A stretch of DNA of 64,000 bases from Spirochaetales bacterium (GCA_017614375.1 JAGABZ010000007.1:62001-126000); one strand, 5' to 3'; shown: positions 51,482 through 60,689, counted from the stretch's first letter. A program made the numbers and translations. The notes: generated by a model from the letters alone, not told the origin.

Positions 51482-52996
51482 CTATTCTTCATCGGTACAA
51501 AAAGCGTTCTGCAGGAAATCCAGATCCAGACCGGGATAAAGCAGGAACTTTCCGAGCAGGGCTTTGACCCTGGCGCGGGCCTCTTCTACGACGGCAGGGT
51601 CGGTAACCGCCTTTGACAGGGACAACGTCCCGGCCTTCGGCCCCTTTGTGATCTTTGCCGGTCGGGTGTTCTGAAGCACGGTGGTGATGATTGAGGCAAT
51701 CTCCTCCATCTCCGGAGCGCCCATGCCCAGGGTAGTCACGGCGGGGGTGCCGATCCGCAGCCCGCTGGTATACCACGGCCCGTTGGGGTCAAACGGCAGG
51801 GCGTTGCGGTTGAGGGTGATTCCGGCGTTGATCAGGGCGGATTCGGCCTGTCTGCCGTTGATTCCGAAACCGGTTACATCAATCAGGAGCAGGTGGTTGT
51901 CCGTCCCGCCGGTCTGCACGGGAATTCCCTTTGCTGCGAAACAACTTGCCAGGGCGGCTGCGTTTCTGACTATGTTATGCGCATAGGTACCGAACCCGGG
52001 TCTGAGGGCTTCGGTCAGGGCTACGGCCTTTGCGGCGATCATCTGGGGAAGCGGTCCTCCGATTACCAGCGGACAGCCCTTGTCCACGGCCTCGGCGAAT
52101 TCGTCGGTGCACAGGACCATGCCGCCGCGCGGTCCGCGGAGGGTCTTGTGGGTGGTGGTGGTTACGACATCGGCCCAGAGAACCGGGTTGTATTCCCCGG
52201 TGAACACACCTCCGGCCACCAGTCCGGCGAAGTGGGACATGTCGACCATGAACACCGCGCCGCATTCCTTTGCGATTTCGGAGAGAATCCTGAAGTTGAC
52301 CTTTCTCGGATAGGCGCTGTACCCGGCCAGAAGAATCAGCGGCCTGACCTCCATGGCCTGCTTACGGATGGCCTCGTAGTCGAGCAGGCCGGTCTGTCTG
52401 TCCACCGAGTACGAATAGGCATCGAACATCTGGGCTGAAACGTTCTGTCTGTAGCCGTGTGTCAGGTGCCCGCCGCTGTAGTAGTCCATCCCCAGCAATC
52501 TCTGGTTCCCGGTCAGGGCACGGATATGGTTCCACTGCTCGCGGGTCAGGTTGGAGACGTTCATCTCCCCTATCTTTTCAAGCTCCGGGTTCTGAACCCG
52601 GGCGTTGATGATCGCCCAGTAGGCACAGAGGTTCGCGTCCGCTCCGCTGTGGGGCTGGACATAGGCGTGCTTCGCCCCGAAAAGCTCGCAGGCCTTTTTG
52701 CAGGCGTAGTCCTCGATGGCGTCGACGTTGGCGCAGCCGGCGTAGAACCGGTGGTAGGGAAATCCCTCGCAGTACTTGTCGGTAAGCAGGTTGCCCATGG
52801 CGGACTGGACGGCCAGGCTGCTGTAGTTCTCGCTGGCGATGAGCTTGAGGAAACTCCTCTGGTCGGCAAGTTCATCGACAATACGGGAAGCCACCACGGG
52901 GGCTACCGCCTTTATCTGTTCCAAAGCCGCAACATAGTGCGCCATCGACGGGTCTCTGCCGCCGCTTTCCAGGTATTTTCCGAGTTCGCCAGCCAT
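51482..52996 (-). CDS. glyA: Serine hydroxymethyltransferase, long form
   Basis: This 504-aa PLP enzyme interconverts serine and glycine with tetrahydrofolate. The family features are IASENYSSLAVQSA, HSGADANLCAYWAI and the PLP-lysine segment VVTTTTHKTLRGPRGG. It is about 80-90 residues longer than E. coli GlyA; the extra sequence is an insertion after YVQPHSGADANL (NARVQNPELEKIG... to SAQMFDAYSY), typical of the Treponema/Chlamydia-type SHMT. GGAGG precedes the ATG at 52996. It heads the nine-gene operon. Confidence 0.95.
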   Translation of the reverse strand: MAGELGKYLESGGRDPSMAHYVAALEQIKAVAPVVASRIVDELADQRSFLKLIASENYSSLAVQSAMGNLLTDKYCEGFPYHRFYAGCANVDAIEDYACKKACELFGAKHAYVQPHSGADANLCAYWAIINARVQNPELEKIGEMNVSNLTREQWNHIRALTGNQRLLGMDYYSGGHLTHGYRQNVSAQMFDAYSYSVDRQTGLLDYEAIRKQAMEVRPLILLAGYSAYPRKVNFRILSEIAKECGAVFMVDMSHFAGLVAGGVFTGEYNPVLWADVVTTTTHKTLRGPRGGMVLCTDEFAEAVDKGCPLVIGGPLPQMIAAKAVALTEALRPGFGTYAHNIVRNAAALASCFAAKGIPVQTGGTDNHLLLIDVTGFGINGRQAESALINAGITLNRNALPFDPNGPWYTSGLRIGTPAVTTLGMGAPEMEEIASIITTVLQNTRPAKITKGPKAGTLSLSKAVTDPAVVEEARARVKALLGKFLLYPGLDLDFLQNAFCTDEE

Positions 52997-53024
52997 AGAT
53001 GCCTCCGTGACTTGATTTATGTCA

Positions 53025-53054
53025 ATAATACCCCGTAGCAAGGCCTCTTTTCAA
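53025..53054 (-). promoter_or_regulatory. Promoter of the glyA-gcv operon
   Basis: On the minus strand TTGAAA and TATTAT are 18 nt apart. The start of transcription would be about 20 nt before the ATG, which leaves no room for a glycine riboswitch. Confidence 0.55.
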
Positions 53055-53085
53055 CATGTTTGAGGGTCCTGCGGGGTACGCAGAA

Positions 53086-53115
53086 TTGACAGATTAACGG
53101 CTTTTTACATATACT
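53086..53115 (+). promoter_or_regulatory. infA promoter
   Basis: A consensus TTGACA is followed after 18 nt by TATACT. Transcription would begin about 20 nt before the TTG start codon of infA. Confidence 0.68.
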
Positions 53116-53141
53116 CAAGCGGTAAAAAACAGGAGGATATC

Positions 53142-53360
53142 TTGGCTAAGGAAGAAGCTATCGAAGTCGAAGGACTTGTGAAGGAGTCACTGCCCAACAC
53201 GATGTTCCGCGTGGAACTCAGAAACGGTCACGTCATACTGGCGCACATTTCGGGAAAGATGCGAAAGAACCAGATCAAAATCGTGCCGGGCGACACAGTC
53301 AGAATCGAGATGTCCCCCTACGACCTGACAAAGGGCCGTATCGTTTACCGCGAAAGATAA
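53142..53360 (+). CDS. infA: Translation initiation factor IF-1
   Basis: This 72-aa S1/OB-fold protein ([20 protein letters not shown], then [20 protein letters not shown] and [20 protein letters not shown]) is complete and typical. The start codon is TTG at 53142, with AGGAGG in good position and no in-frame ATG nearby; an uncommon start may limit its level. It stands alone between a strong promoter and a terminator. Confidence 0.97.
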   Translation: MAKEEAIEVEGLVKESLPNTMFRVELRNGHVILAHISGKMRKNQIKIVPGDTVRIEMSPYDLTKGRIVYRER

Positions 53361-53380
53361 GTCATTCAGACGATGAAAAT

Positions 53381-53407
53381 AAACGCCCCGAATCCGGGGC
53401 GTTTTTT
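53381..53407. terminator. Bidirectional terminator between infA and larA-like gene
   Basis: CGCCCCG and CGGGGCG form a perfect 7-bp stem with an AATC loop, followed by six T on the plus strand and TTTATTTT on the minus strand. It ends both infA and the module 2 operon. Confidence 0.88.
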
Positions 53408-53415
53408 CGCTGCGC

Positions 53416-54786
53416 TCAGTCGGCGTGGGGCACCACGTACGGCCCGTCGGCGATCCAGGTGATGTCCATCTCACTCAGCGGGCGGCCCTCAGCCTCGGAA
53501 ATCGCCCGTAGCGCTCCGTCCAGGGCCTTTGCGAAGCACTCCGGGTCGCAGGGATCGGCGTCGGTGAATCTGTGCCCGTCGATGCCGGGAACAGGCTCGA
53601 AACGCTCCCCGGTCAGCTGCGGACTGAAGAAGATCAGATGGTCCATCGGAATCCGCCTGAAGACCTTGGCCCACTGCTGGACCTGCCACTGGTCGGGCAG
53701 GAACGTCCAGTCAGGCGAGCATATGGCCCTGAGGTATCCCTCGGGTCCGAAGATCTTAAGCAGGCCCAGGGCCGTCTTGTACCTGAGCGAGCCCACGATG
53801 TCGCCGGCATCGGTGTTGTCTGCCAGGATTACCAGCCAACCGCCCTCGCGGAGCACACCGAGACTCGCCACGGCGCACTTGGCGCACTGGTAATGGTTGA
53901 TTCCCACAAAGCCGGCGTTGGTGATTACGATGTCGGACCGGCGGGGAACCTTGACTCCGACAAAGGAGCGGATGAAATCCACCCCGGCGATATGGGCGGC
54001 CTGCAGATCTCCGAAGAAAAGCCCGGTGATTTCGAACCGGTGGTTGAGGGTGACGTTTGCCAGGAAATCCACACCTGCCATCAGCGCCACTTCCAGACTC
54101 TCCTGATGAACGGGATTCCCCTCAATCAGGAGGTCGCGTGAGTTCGGGTCGGCCATCAGCTCCGGACCGTGGAAAAGATAGGTCGTCTTCTCCCCTATCA
54201 CTCCCGGACAGACCGCCTTGCGCCCGCCGGAGGCACCGGCCATGAAGTGGCTCTCGATCAGTCCGGTGGCGATTTTCAGATCGGATTGCATGTAAAGCGA
54301 ATCAATCATCACCTCGGTCCCGCGCCGGGTTTTCCCGATGTTGACCAGCTTTGAGTCATCCCTGCAGTCATGGTTGACGACCCTCAGCCCGAGCTCAAAG
54401 ACACGCGGGTCGAGCATCCGCCTGATTTCGTCATCCTTCATCGCCCGATGGGTTCCGGTGGCTATGAGAACCGTAATTTCATCCGGGGAAAAACCGCATG
54501 AGAGCAGAACATCGACAATCGGCATCAGGATTCCCGCCTCTCCGGTATACGGAACCGGTCTGGTGTTGTCGCTGACCAGAATCACTGCGGTGGCGGCGGG
54601 ATCGGCCGCCTTTTTCGAGGCGGCGATCTCCGACAGAGGCCGACTGCCGATCGGGTTGCGTAGGGCCTGCTTTATCGCCTGGGCGATGTTCTCAACTACC
54701 GGGGCTTCGTTCATCCGGATTACGGAGCAGTTGTCCGGCAGGTACAGAGGGCCGTAGCCGGTAAAGGGGTTGTCGGTTCTTATCAT
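53416..54786 (-). CDS. LarA-family (nickel-pincer) racemase homologue
   Basis: This 456-aa protein belongs to the LarA family, which uses the nickel-pincer cofactor to racemise lactate or epimerise other 2-hydroxyacids. Motifs are SDNTRPVP, ATGTHR and IESHFMAGASGGRKAVCPG, which include the His residues and the Lys that carry and position the cofactor in LarA. No larB, larC or larE gene lies in the window. It is the last gene of module 2, 3 nt after the M81 gene. Known relatives include malate, hydroxyacid and sugar-acid enzymes, so the substrate is open. Confidence 0.88.
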   Translation of the reverse strand: MIRTDNPFTGYGPLYLPDNCSVIRMNEAPVVENIAQAIKQALRNPIGSRPLSEIAASKKAADPAATAVILVSDNTRPVPYTGEAGILMPIVDVLLSCGFSPDEITVLIATGTHRAMKDDEIRRMLDPRVFELGLRVVNHDCRDDSKLVNIGKTRRGTEVMIDSLYMQSDLKIATGLIESHFMAGASGGRKAVCPGVIGEKTTYLFHGPELMADPNSRDLLIEGNPVHQESLEVALMAGVDFLANVTLNHRFEITGLFFGDLQAAHIAGVDFIRSFVGVKVPRRSDIVITNAGFVGINHYQCAKCAVASLGVLREGGWLVILADNTDAGDIVGSLRYKTALGLLKIFGPEGYLRAICSPDWTFLPDQWQVQQWAKVFRRIPMDHLIFFSPQLTGERFEPVPGIDGHRFTDADPCDPECFAKALDGALRAISEAEGRPLSEMDITWIADGPYVVPHAD

Positions 54787-54789
54787 AGT

Positions 54790-56295
54790 TCAGCCCTTGG
54801 TAAATACGTTGGCTTCAACGTCAAAGGATGATATGTCATCGAACGGGTAAAACGGTCTGGGCAGACGCTCGAACGGCAGATGGACCAGATCGGCGGTGGC
54901 CGCGCACCCGGTATCGATGAACATCACCTCCGAGAGGATGCTGCCGTAGCTGGCATAGAACGAGGTGTTTGCCTTGACCATGACCAGCTTGTAAAAGGCC
55001 GGCTCGATTCCGAAATGCCTGTACAGTCCCGTATCCCCGGTACTTGCCATCGCCTGGGTGACCAGGATGTCGATCTGTCCGACGGAGATGACGGCGCACT
55101 TGCCTATGTGCCGGACAAGCCCGCGCGAGGGTCCCTCGAGCCTGAAGTCTCCGTCATGGAGCGAGCGCACCGTGGCTCTGACGGCCACCGGATGCGAACA
55201 ACGGTGGTCCCGGGTTCCTCCGAGGCGGAAATCGGCGGTGTTCCCCACTCCGGTCTCAAAGGCCTTCATCACCGCAGGGGTATCCGTGACAATCAGGGCG
55301 GTGGGGATGTCAGTGGCGTCGGCCCCGAGCATGGCCTCAAGGACGTTGCTGTTGTCCCCCGCCGCTCCGGCGTTGGCCGAGTCGGAGAAGTCCACCAGGA
55401 TGATTGGTTTGCCGGAGGTATTGGCCCGGGCGGCCTTGATTATGTCATCCGCCTTGAAGAGCTTTGGGGACATCAGGTTACGTATGCTCTTGTACTCCTC
55501 GGCCAGGTCGGCACAGACCGCGGCGGCCTTTTGCCTGTCTTCGGCGATGACGACCACAGCCGACCCTCCGGCTTTGACATCCAGCCAGGGCTGCATGTTG
55601 AATACGGTATAGTCCGAAATCTCACCGTCGGCGAGGGTTTTTCTCGCCCTGGCGACCATGGCCCCGAAGGCTCCGGTTTCGGTGGTATATCCGCTGGCCG
55701 GCTCAATCAGGGGCACCGGGCACCAGGCCATGTAGTTGTGCTTCTTTCCGAGAAGCTTCTCACAACCCAGTTTCGAAGCCCTGTAGCCGGTCTCATAGAA
55801 GTCGATGTGGGGATAGGTCTGGTAGCCGCAAACGAAGTCGGCGTTGTCGAAAATCCGCCGGGTGATGTTGGCGTGGAGATCGAACGAGGAGACAATCACC
55901 GCTTTGGGGCCGAGCAGTTCACGCACACCGCAGACCACGTCGCCGCAGACATCGTCGCTGAGAGTGCTCTGGGTCGCGCCGTGGAGCGAGAGAAATGCCC
56001 CGTCAAACGGCCCGGAGGCACGGACGGTTTCCCTGATTGTCTCCATCAGATGGTCATAGACCTCAGGCAGAATTTTGCCGCCGGCCTGGGCGCGCATCCT
56101 GATTGCGGGAACATAGTCGATTCCCGCCTCCTCGAGGGCGGTGAAAATGCCCTCCGATTCGATTCTTATGCCTTTTACAGCCTGTCTGTAGGCATTTCCG
56201 GTCACTATTCCGTAGCGCCTGTAATCCTCAAGCGTCGTAAGCACCGGGCAGAAGGAGTTGGACTCCTGACTCAGTTCCGCAACCAAAACCTTCAT
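54790..56295 (-). CDS. M81 family (MlrC-like) metallopeptidase (module 2)
   Basis: This 501-aa protein is a paralogue of the module 1 enzyme: VLVAELSQESNSFCPVL at the start, SLHGATQST, SSFDLHANIT and TYPHIDFYETG. The same metal-site residues are present in both. The two sequences differ over most of their length (for example MRAQAGG in place of MHSDSGG), so they probably have different substrates. It lies between the MBL gene and the LarA homologue. Confidence 0.9.
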   Translation of the reverse strand: MKVLVAELSQESNSFCPVLTTLEDYRRYGIVTGNAYRQAVKGIRIESEGIFTALEEAGIDYVPAIRMRAQAGGKILPEVYDHLMETIRETVRASGPFDGAFLSLHGATQSTLSDDVCGDVVCGVRELLGPKAVIVSSFDLHANITRRIFDNADFVCGYQTYPHIDFYETGYRASKLGCEKLLGKKHNYMAWCPVPLIEPASGYTTETGAFGAMVARARKTLADGEISDYTVFNMQPWLDVKAGGSAVVVIAEDRQKAAAVCADLAEEYKSIRNLMSPKLFKADDIIKAARANTSGKPIILVDFSDSANAGAAGDNSNVLEAMLGADATDIPTALIVTDTPAVMKAFETGVGNTADFRLGGTRDHRCSHPVAVRATVRSLHDGDFRLEGPSRGLVRHIGKCAVISVGQIDILVTQAMASTGDTGLYRHFGIEPAFYKLVMVKANTSFYASYGSILSEVMFIDTGCAATADLVHLPFERLPRPFYPFDDISSFDVEANVFTKG

Positions 56296-56302
56296 ATTCG
56301 GC

Positions 56303-57244
56303 TCACTTTGCTCCCGCCAGCTTTTTCATGAAGGCATCGTAGTACTTCTGGTAGAGAGGTATGTAGCCTTCCTTGTCCGCCGTCCATGTAACCGTCGTTC
56401 CGTCCATGACGACATCCACGTTTCCGTTCATCCACGACTGGGTCACTGTGGCCCCGCCGAGGACATAGATTCCGAACTGTTTGGTTCCCATCTGGAACTG
56501 GCCGGTGGTCGCCGCCAGAACAGGGGTCGTGGCGTCGAACAGCGCCTGACTGCTCGAGGTGGCCTTTCCGTGATGGGGGACCTTGAGCACGTCCACATCC
56601 AGAATGGTCGGGTCGTAGGCGTACATGGCCACGAGATCGGCCTCTCCGTCGGTGTAGATGTCACCGGTAAAGAGCGCCGAGGTGTTTCCGTAGGTTATCT
56701 TCAGAACCAGAGAGTGGTTGTTCATGTCGTTGTTGCTTCCCGTGCCGCTGATTGCCGCCGAGGTCTGCCCGAGATTGGCGAAATCCAGGTCCTCATACCG
56801 CGGCCAGAGCACGTCGAAGTGCACGTCTCCGATGTCGAACGAATCTCCGGCGGTCACCTTCCGATGGTCGATGTTGTTGGAGTCTATGCGGCCCAGCGCC
56901 CAGCGGTAGTTCGTCGGAAAGTATCCGGAGCTGTACAGGACCTTTACCGTGATTCCGGAATCAAGAAGCGAGGCAAAGCCGTTTACGTGGTCGCTGTGGC
57001 AGTGGGAAAAGACCGCGTAGTCCACAGTCGTAATCCCCTTTGATTTGAGCCACGATGCAATCTCGTATCCGTTGTCGATGACGCCCATGTCGATGAGCAT
57101 GTTCTCGCCGTTGGGGAACTGAAGGAACGCAGCATCCCCGTATTCGGCGACTTCCGAGCTGAAGAACCGGATCTTAAGCTCGCCGCCGAAGGCGCAGAGG
57201 CACACCATCAGCGCCACGGTCAGGGTCAGAATCAATCTTTTCAT
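56303..57244 (-). CDS. Exported metallo-beta-lactamase-fold protein, ComEC-like (module 2)
   Basis: This 313-aa protein has a signal peptide (LILTLTVALMVCLCAFGG) and the zinc motif SHCHSDH, then ALFTGDI and KVPHHGKATS. It matches the module 1 MBL protein in domain layout but lacks its lipobox, so it is likely soluble in the periplasm. GGGGGAGA precedes the ATG. It is placed between the PHP and M81 genes. Confidence 0.87.
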   Translation of the reverse strand: MKRLILTLTVALMVCLCAFGGELKIRFFSSEVAEYGDAAFLQFPNGENMLIDMGVIDNGYEIASWLKSKGITTVDYAVFSHCHSDHVNGFASLLDSGITVKVLYSSGYFPTNYRWALGRIDSNNIDHRKVTAGDSFDIGDVHFDVLWPRYEDLDFANLGQTSAAISGTGSNNDMNNHSLVLKITYGNTSALFTGDIYTDGEADLVAMYAYDPTILDVDVLKVPHHGKATSSSQALFDATTPVLAATTGQFQMGTKQFGIYVLGGATVTQSWMNGNVDVVMDGTTVTWTADKEGYIPLYQKYYDAFMKKLAGAK

Positions 57245-57268
57245 TATCTCTCCCCCGGTATATGCAGT

Positions 57269-58309
57269 TTAAGGCTGCAGGTTCTCCGTCCCCGGCGGGA
57301 GCGGTGTGTGCGGATCCTCGGCCAGGGCGGGGATACTGCTGCCGTCCCACGGTCCGGGGAACACCGGCTGACTCCATGCCTTTCTGCCCTGCTGATCCAC
57401 AAGCTCGACGCGGAAGTATTTGAGCCTGTCCTTTATCGGCCAGTCGATTGACTCCAGGGTGCCGCCCGGGTTGAAGAAACCCTTTGCGGTGAAGTCACGG
57501 CTGACGATCATCACGTTCTTTACAGGAGAGAACTCCATGTGAAGGACGTCGTTTTGTATTCTCATATCATGGATGACGGGTCCCATCGAGGCATAGAAAC
57601 TGCCGGCCTTGATTGCCGCCACCAGTCCTGCCCTGGAGAACTCGTCTGCCTGAAGCATCGTAAAGGCGGTGCCGCAGACAATCTGCTTGGGCCCGTAGTG
57701 GTGGGTATCGTCACCCGACAGGCCCAAAATCCTTCTGCCCTTTGACAGGCAGTAATCCCAATACCGCTCGTCGGTGCCGCAACCGTCTGTGTAGCAGCCC
57801 GAGTTGATCACTTCAAAAGCGGTGATTCCCCTTAAAGAAAGCAGATCCTCGTACGCCATGCGCGACCAGGATGGGTGGTTCACTATGACCAGCTGGTTCT
57901 TGCTGCGGCAGTAGTCGATGTAGTTCTGCCATGAATCCAGACCGTAGCACACCGGGCGCTTGAGCACCTGATTATGGGCAAAGCCGGGCTTGCCGACAGT
58001 CCAGTCGTTGATCAGGTTGACGTGCATGTGCGTGAAACGCGACTTGTCGCAGATCCACTTCGGCTCGGTCTCGGGGACAATGAAAGCGCTCTCGACACCC
58101 GAGAGCGCTATGAAATTCTCAGTATCGCATTCGTCGGAATCCCAGTACACCTCATGGTCGCTGACCAGGCAGAACTGATATCCCTTTGACTGATACTCGG
58201 ACAGCGCCTGCCGGTAAGGGCAGTCGCTGTCCCAGGAGCGGGCGGTATGCATGTGGAAGTTGCCCTTGTATTGACTCTTTGATTTGTCAACTAAAACACA
58301 ATCCCTCAT
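57269..58309 (-). CDS. PHP-domain metal-dependent hydrolase
   Basis: This 346-aa protein has PHP-type metal motifs: NFHMHTARSWDSD at the start, VSDHE, VNHPSW and SGDDTHH. PHP proteins hydrolyse phosphoesters, for example histidinol phosphate or 3',5'-nucleotides; the C-terminal part (about 250-346) looks like a beta-rich extra domain. GGGAGG precedes the ATG. It occurs only in module 2 and suggests a phosphorylated intermediate in the pathway. Confidence 0.82.
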   Translation of the reverse strand: MRDCVLVDKSKSQYKGNFHMHTARSWDSDCPYRQALSEYQSKGYQFCLVSDHEVYWDSDECDTENFIALSGVESAFIVPETEPKWICDKSRFTHMHVNLINDWTVGKPGFAHNQVLKRPVCYGLDSWQNYIDYCRSKNQLVIVNHPSWSRMAYEDLLSLRGITAFEVINSGCYTDGCGTDERYWDYCLSKGRRILGLSGDDTHHYGPKQIVCGTAFTMLQADEFSRAGLVAAIKAGSFYASMGPVIHDMRIQNDVLHMEFSPVKNVMIVSRDFTAKGFFNPGGTLESIDWPIKDRLKYFRVELVDQQGRKAWSQPVFPGPWDGSSIPALAEDPHTPLPPGTENLQP

Positions 58310-58330
58310 TTCTACCGCCTCCCTTTCAGA

Positions 58331-59734
58331 TTACGTGTTGGTCAGATACCACATGTACAGGGCGTCGTTCATCTCGTTCTCGTACTCGACGAACAGCTGG
58401 TCAAGATCGCCGCCGTTGAGGTAGGCGTTGAGCTTGTTGACGCCGATGGCAGAGGTCTCGGTGTAGACCGCCGAAATCGGGTGGTAGGTCTTTCCGTCAT
58501 CGTTCTTCTGGACTTCCATCAGGTAATCCAGTCCGAGGTTCGGTCTGGCGTTCTTGTAGTCCTGATAGGTCTTGGTGTTGAGGACTTCGTCGGTGAACGG
58601 CAGGTATCCGGTCAGTGCGCACCATCCGGCCATGTTGTCTCCGGTTCCGAAGAACTTGATGAATTCCCATGCACCCTTCATCTGGGCGAGGTTGCCGTTG
58701 TTGACGATGTAGAATCCGTTTCCGGAAGCGGGCTGTCCGGTGGACCTTCCGTCAGCGGTGACAGCAACCCACGGAACGAAGGTGGCGTTGATCGGGTCGG
58801 TGTGGACTTCGTTCCAGGCTCTCTCAACACGGCCGTATCCGCCGATGGTTCCGGTCAGCATGACGATATCCTGCTGGGCGAATGCCGGCAGAAGCTCGTT
58901 GCCCCAGGAGGTGCCCATCGTGTAGGCATAACCGGAGTCGTTGATTTCCTTCCAGATCTTGAAGAACTTCTTTCCGATCTCACCGACTTCCCCGGTGTTG
59001 TAGTAGCTGACCTGCGGGACTCCGAGACGGCCGTTCTCCTGGTCCTCGACGAACAGACCTTCGATAGCGAGGCTGTAGTTGAAGAAGCGGATGGTGTGCT
59101 CGAATCCGATTACCTTGGATCCGGGGAGCTTTCCGCTTTCACCGAGGGTGTAGATGATCTTCTGGAAGTCTTCGACGGACTTCATCGAATACGGGTCGAT
59201 TCCGACTTCGTTCATCACGTTCATGTTGAACAGACAGCCGGTCATGGAGTTGCCCATCGGATAGCCGTAGAGTTTTCCGTCCTTGTCTCCCCAGGCGGCG
59301 ACCATGTTCGGATAGATGGCATCCAGAATCGGCTGGTCGGCGGGGGCGTTGTCAGCGACGAACTCGGCGAGGGGCACTACATAATCGGTGTAGATGAACG
59401 AGCCGAGGGTCTCGGTGGTGCTGTTGATCAGAGCCGGGCGGTCAGCCTGGTCGGTGACCTGGAGCTTTGAATACAGGGCGTTCATGTTTCCGACATACTC
59501 GAGAGTGATGTGGTAGACACTCTGGCTGGCGTTGAACTTGTCAGCGATGTCCTGCAGATAGGCCAGGTTGTTCGATCCCCAGGTGTGCCAGTAGACGACT
59601 TCGATCGGCTCGCCGGGAGCTGCGGCTTCGGCCGGCTTCTCTTCGGCTGCCGGAGCGGCTTCCTTTCCGCCCTGTGCGAACACAACACCGAAAACCAGCA
59701 GGAGCATGAGCATCACAACTGCAATTTTCTTCAT
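58331..59734 (-). CDS. Sugar-type ABC transporter substrate-binding protein (module 2)
   Basis: This 467-aa exported family 1 binding protein has a signal ending FGVVFA, then QGGKEAAPAAEEKPAEAAAP, a disordered linker of about 20 residues, and the domain EVVYWHTWGSNN. NSTTETLGSFIY matches the NSSSETVGSYL of the module 1 protein. GGAGGAAG precedes the ATG. It follows its two permeases, as in module 1. Ligand unknown. Confidence 0.92.
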   Translation of the reverse strand: MKKIAVVMLMLLLVFGVVFAQGGKEAAPAAEEKPAEAAAPGEPIEVVYWHTWGSNNLAYLQDIADKFNASQSVYHITLEYVGNMNALYSKLQVTDQADRPALINSTTETLGSFIYTDYVVPLAEFVADNAPADQPILDAIYPNMVAAWGDKDGKLYGYPMGNSMTGCLFNMNVMNEVGIDPYSMKSVEDFQKIIYTLGESGKLPGSKVIGFEHTIRFFNYSLAIEGLFVEDQENGRLGVPQVSYYNTGEVGEIGKKFFKIWKEINDSGYAYTMGTSWGNELLPAFAQQDIVMLTGTIGGYGRVERAWNEVHTDPINATFVPWVAVTADGRSTGQPASGNGFYIVNNGNLAQMKGAWEFIKFFGTGDNMAGWCALTGYLPFTDEVLNTKTYQDYKNARPNLGLDYLMEVQKNDDGKTYHPISAVYTETSAIGVNKLNAYLNGGDLDQLFVEYENEMNDALYMWYLTNT

Positions 59735-59755
59735 TTTTCTTCCTCCATATTCTCA

Positions 59756-59771
59756 GGCGGCACAGGCCGCC
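59756..59771 (-). other. Hairpin before the module 2 binding-protein gene
   Basis: GGCGGC and GCCGCC form a 6-bp stem with a 4-nt loop between permease and binding-protein genes. There is no T-run. It could protect a processed binding-protein mRNA. Confidence 0.5.
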
Positions 59772-59781
59772 GTGATTGAGA

Positions 59782-60678
59782 TCAACCTTTGACTCCTCCG
59801 GAGACCATGCCCCGGATGATGTATTTCTGCCCGAACACAAAGACCAGGACAACCGGGACGATACAGATCACCGCGCCGGCCAGAATCAGGCCGAGGTTGT
59901 CGCCCTCGGAGCTCTTGAGCATGTCCATTCCTATCTGGATGGTGTACATGTTCGACCTCTTGGCCACCAGCAGCGGCCACAGATAGCGGTTGTAGATGGT
60001 CACGAACTCGTAGATGGCCATCGAGGCAATCGTCGGCACCGACAGCGGCAGGGCTATCCGGAACCAGAATCCTATGTCCCCGCAACCGTCGAGGATGGCC
60101 GCCTCCTTCAGTTCCTTGGGCAGGGACAGGTAGAACTGCCTGAGGGTGAAGATGCCCAGACTGGATACCAGCCCGGTAATCACCATCCCTATGTAGGTGT
60201 TCAGCATCCCCCACTTCTGAATCTGGAGGAAGTTGGTGATCACCGTAACCTCCCCGGGAATCATCATCGCGAACAGGATGCAGTTGAACAGGAAACTCTT
60301 GCCGTGGAATTTGAAGTTGGCAAAGGCATAGGCGGTCATGCTACAGAAGATGACCTGCGAGCCGACCATCAGCACATAGTGCAGGATGCTGTTTTTAAGA
60401 TAGGTCAGGACCGGAACGTAGACAAAGACCCACTGGTAGTTTTCGATTGTCCACACCCTGGGCAGCAACGTCACGCCGCGGGTCATCATGATTTCTGCAT
60501 CGGTCCGGAAACTGTAGGAGAGGCCCATCAGAAGCGGAGAGAGGAAAAGCACCGCGATGAGGAACTTCCACGCAAAGCCCACTGCCCTGCGGGCTCTGGT
60601 CCTGCGCATGGCCAGTACGGAAAGCCGGCTTCGGACGATGGAGTTTGCTCTGACTGTTTTCAGGTTGCTGTAAGACAT
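59782..60678 (-). CDS. Sugar-type ABC permease, MalG/UgpE-like (module 2)
   Basis: This 298-aa inner-membrane protein has a long basic N-terminus (NLKTVRANSIVRSRLSVLAM), about six membrane segments and the EAA loop (ELKEAAILDGCGDIGFWFRI). The ATG at 60678 follows GAGGGGGTGG. It lies 11 nt after the partner permease. It matches the module 1 MalG-like protein over the whole length. Confidence 0.92.
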   Translation of the reverse strand: MSYSNLKTVRANSIVRSRLSVLAMRRTRARRAVGFAWKFLIAVLFLSPLLMGLSYSFRTDAEIMMTRGVTLLPRVWTIENYQWVFVYVPVLTYLKNSILHYVLMVGSQVIFCSMTAYAFANFKFHGKSFLFNCILFAMMIPGEVTVITNFLQIQKWGMLNTYIGMVITGLVSSLGIFTLRQFYLSLPKELKEAAILDGCGDIGFWFRIALPLSVPTIASMAIYEFVTIYNRYLWPLLVAKRSNMYTIQIGMDMLKSSEGDNLGLILAGAVICIVPVVLVFVFGQKYIIRGMVSGGVKG

Positions 60679-60689
60679 ACCCCACCCCC

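Noticed and set aside
52997-53141. Possible glycine riboswitch in front of glyA
   Set aside because: A good promoter lies about 20 nt before the ATG, so the leader is too short, and no aptamer-like pairing is seen.
54880-56331. A 483-codon plus-strand open frame opposite the second M81 gene
   Set aside because: The M81 protein on the minus strand has clear family motifs; the antisense frame has none and arises from high GC.
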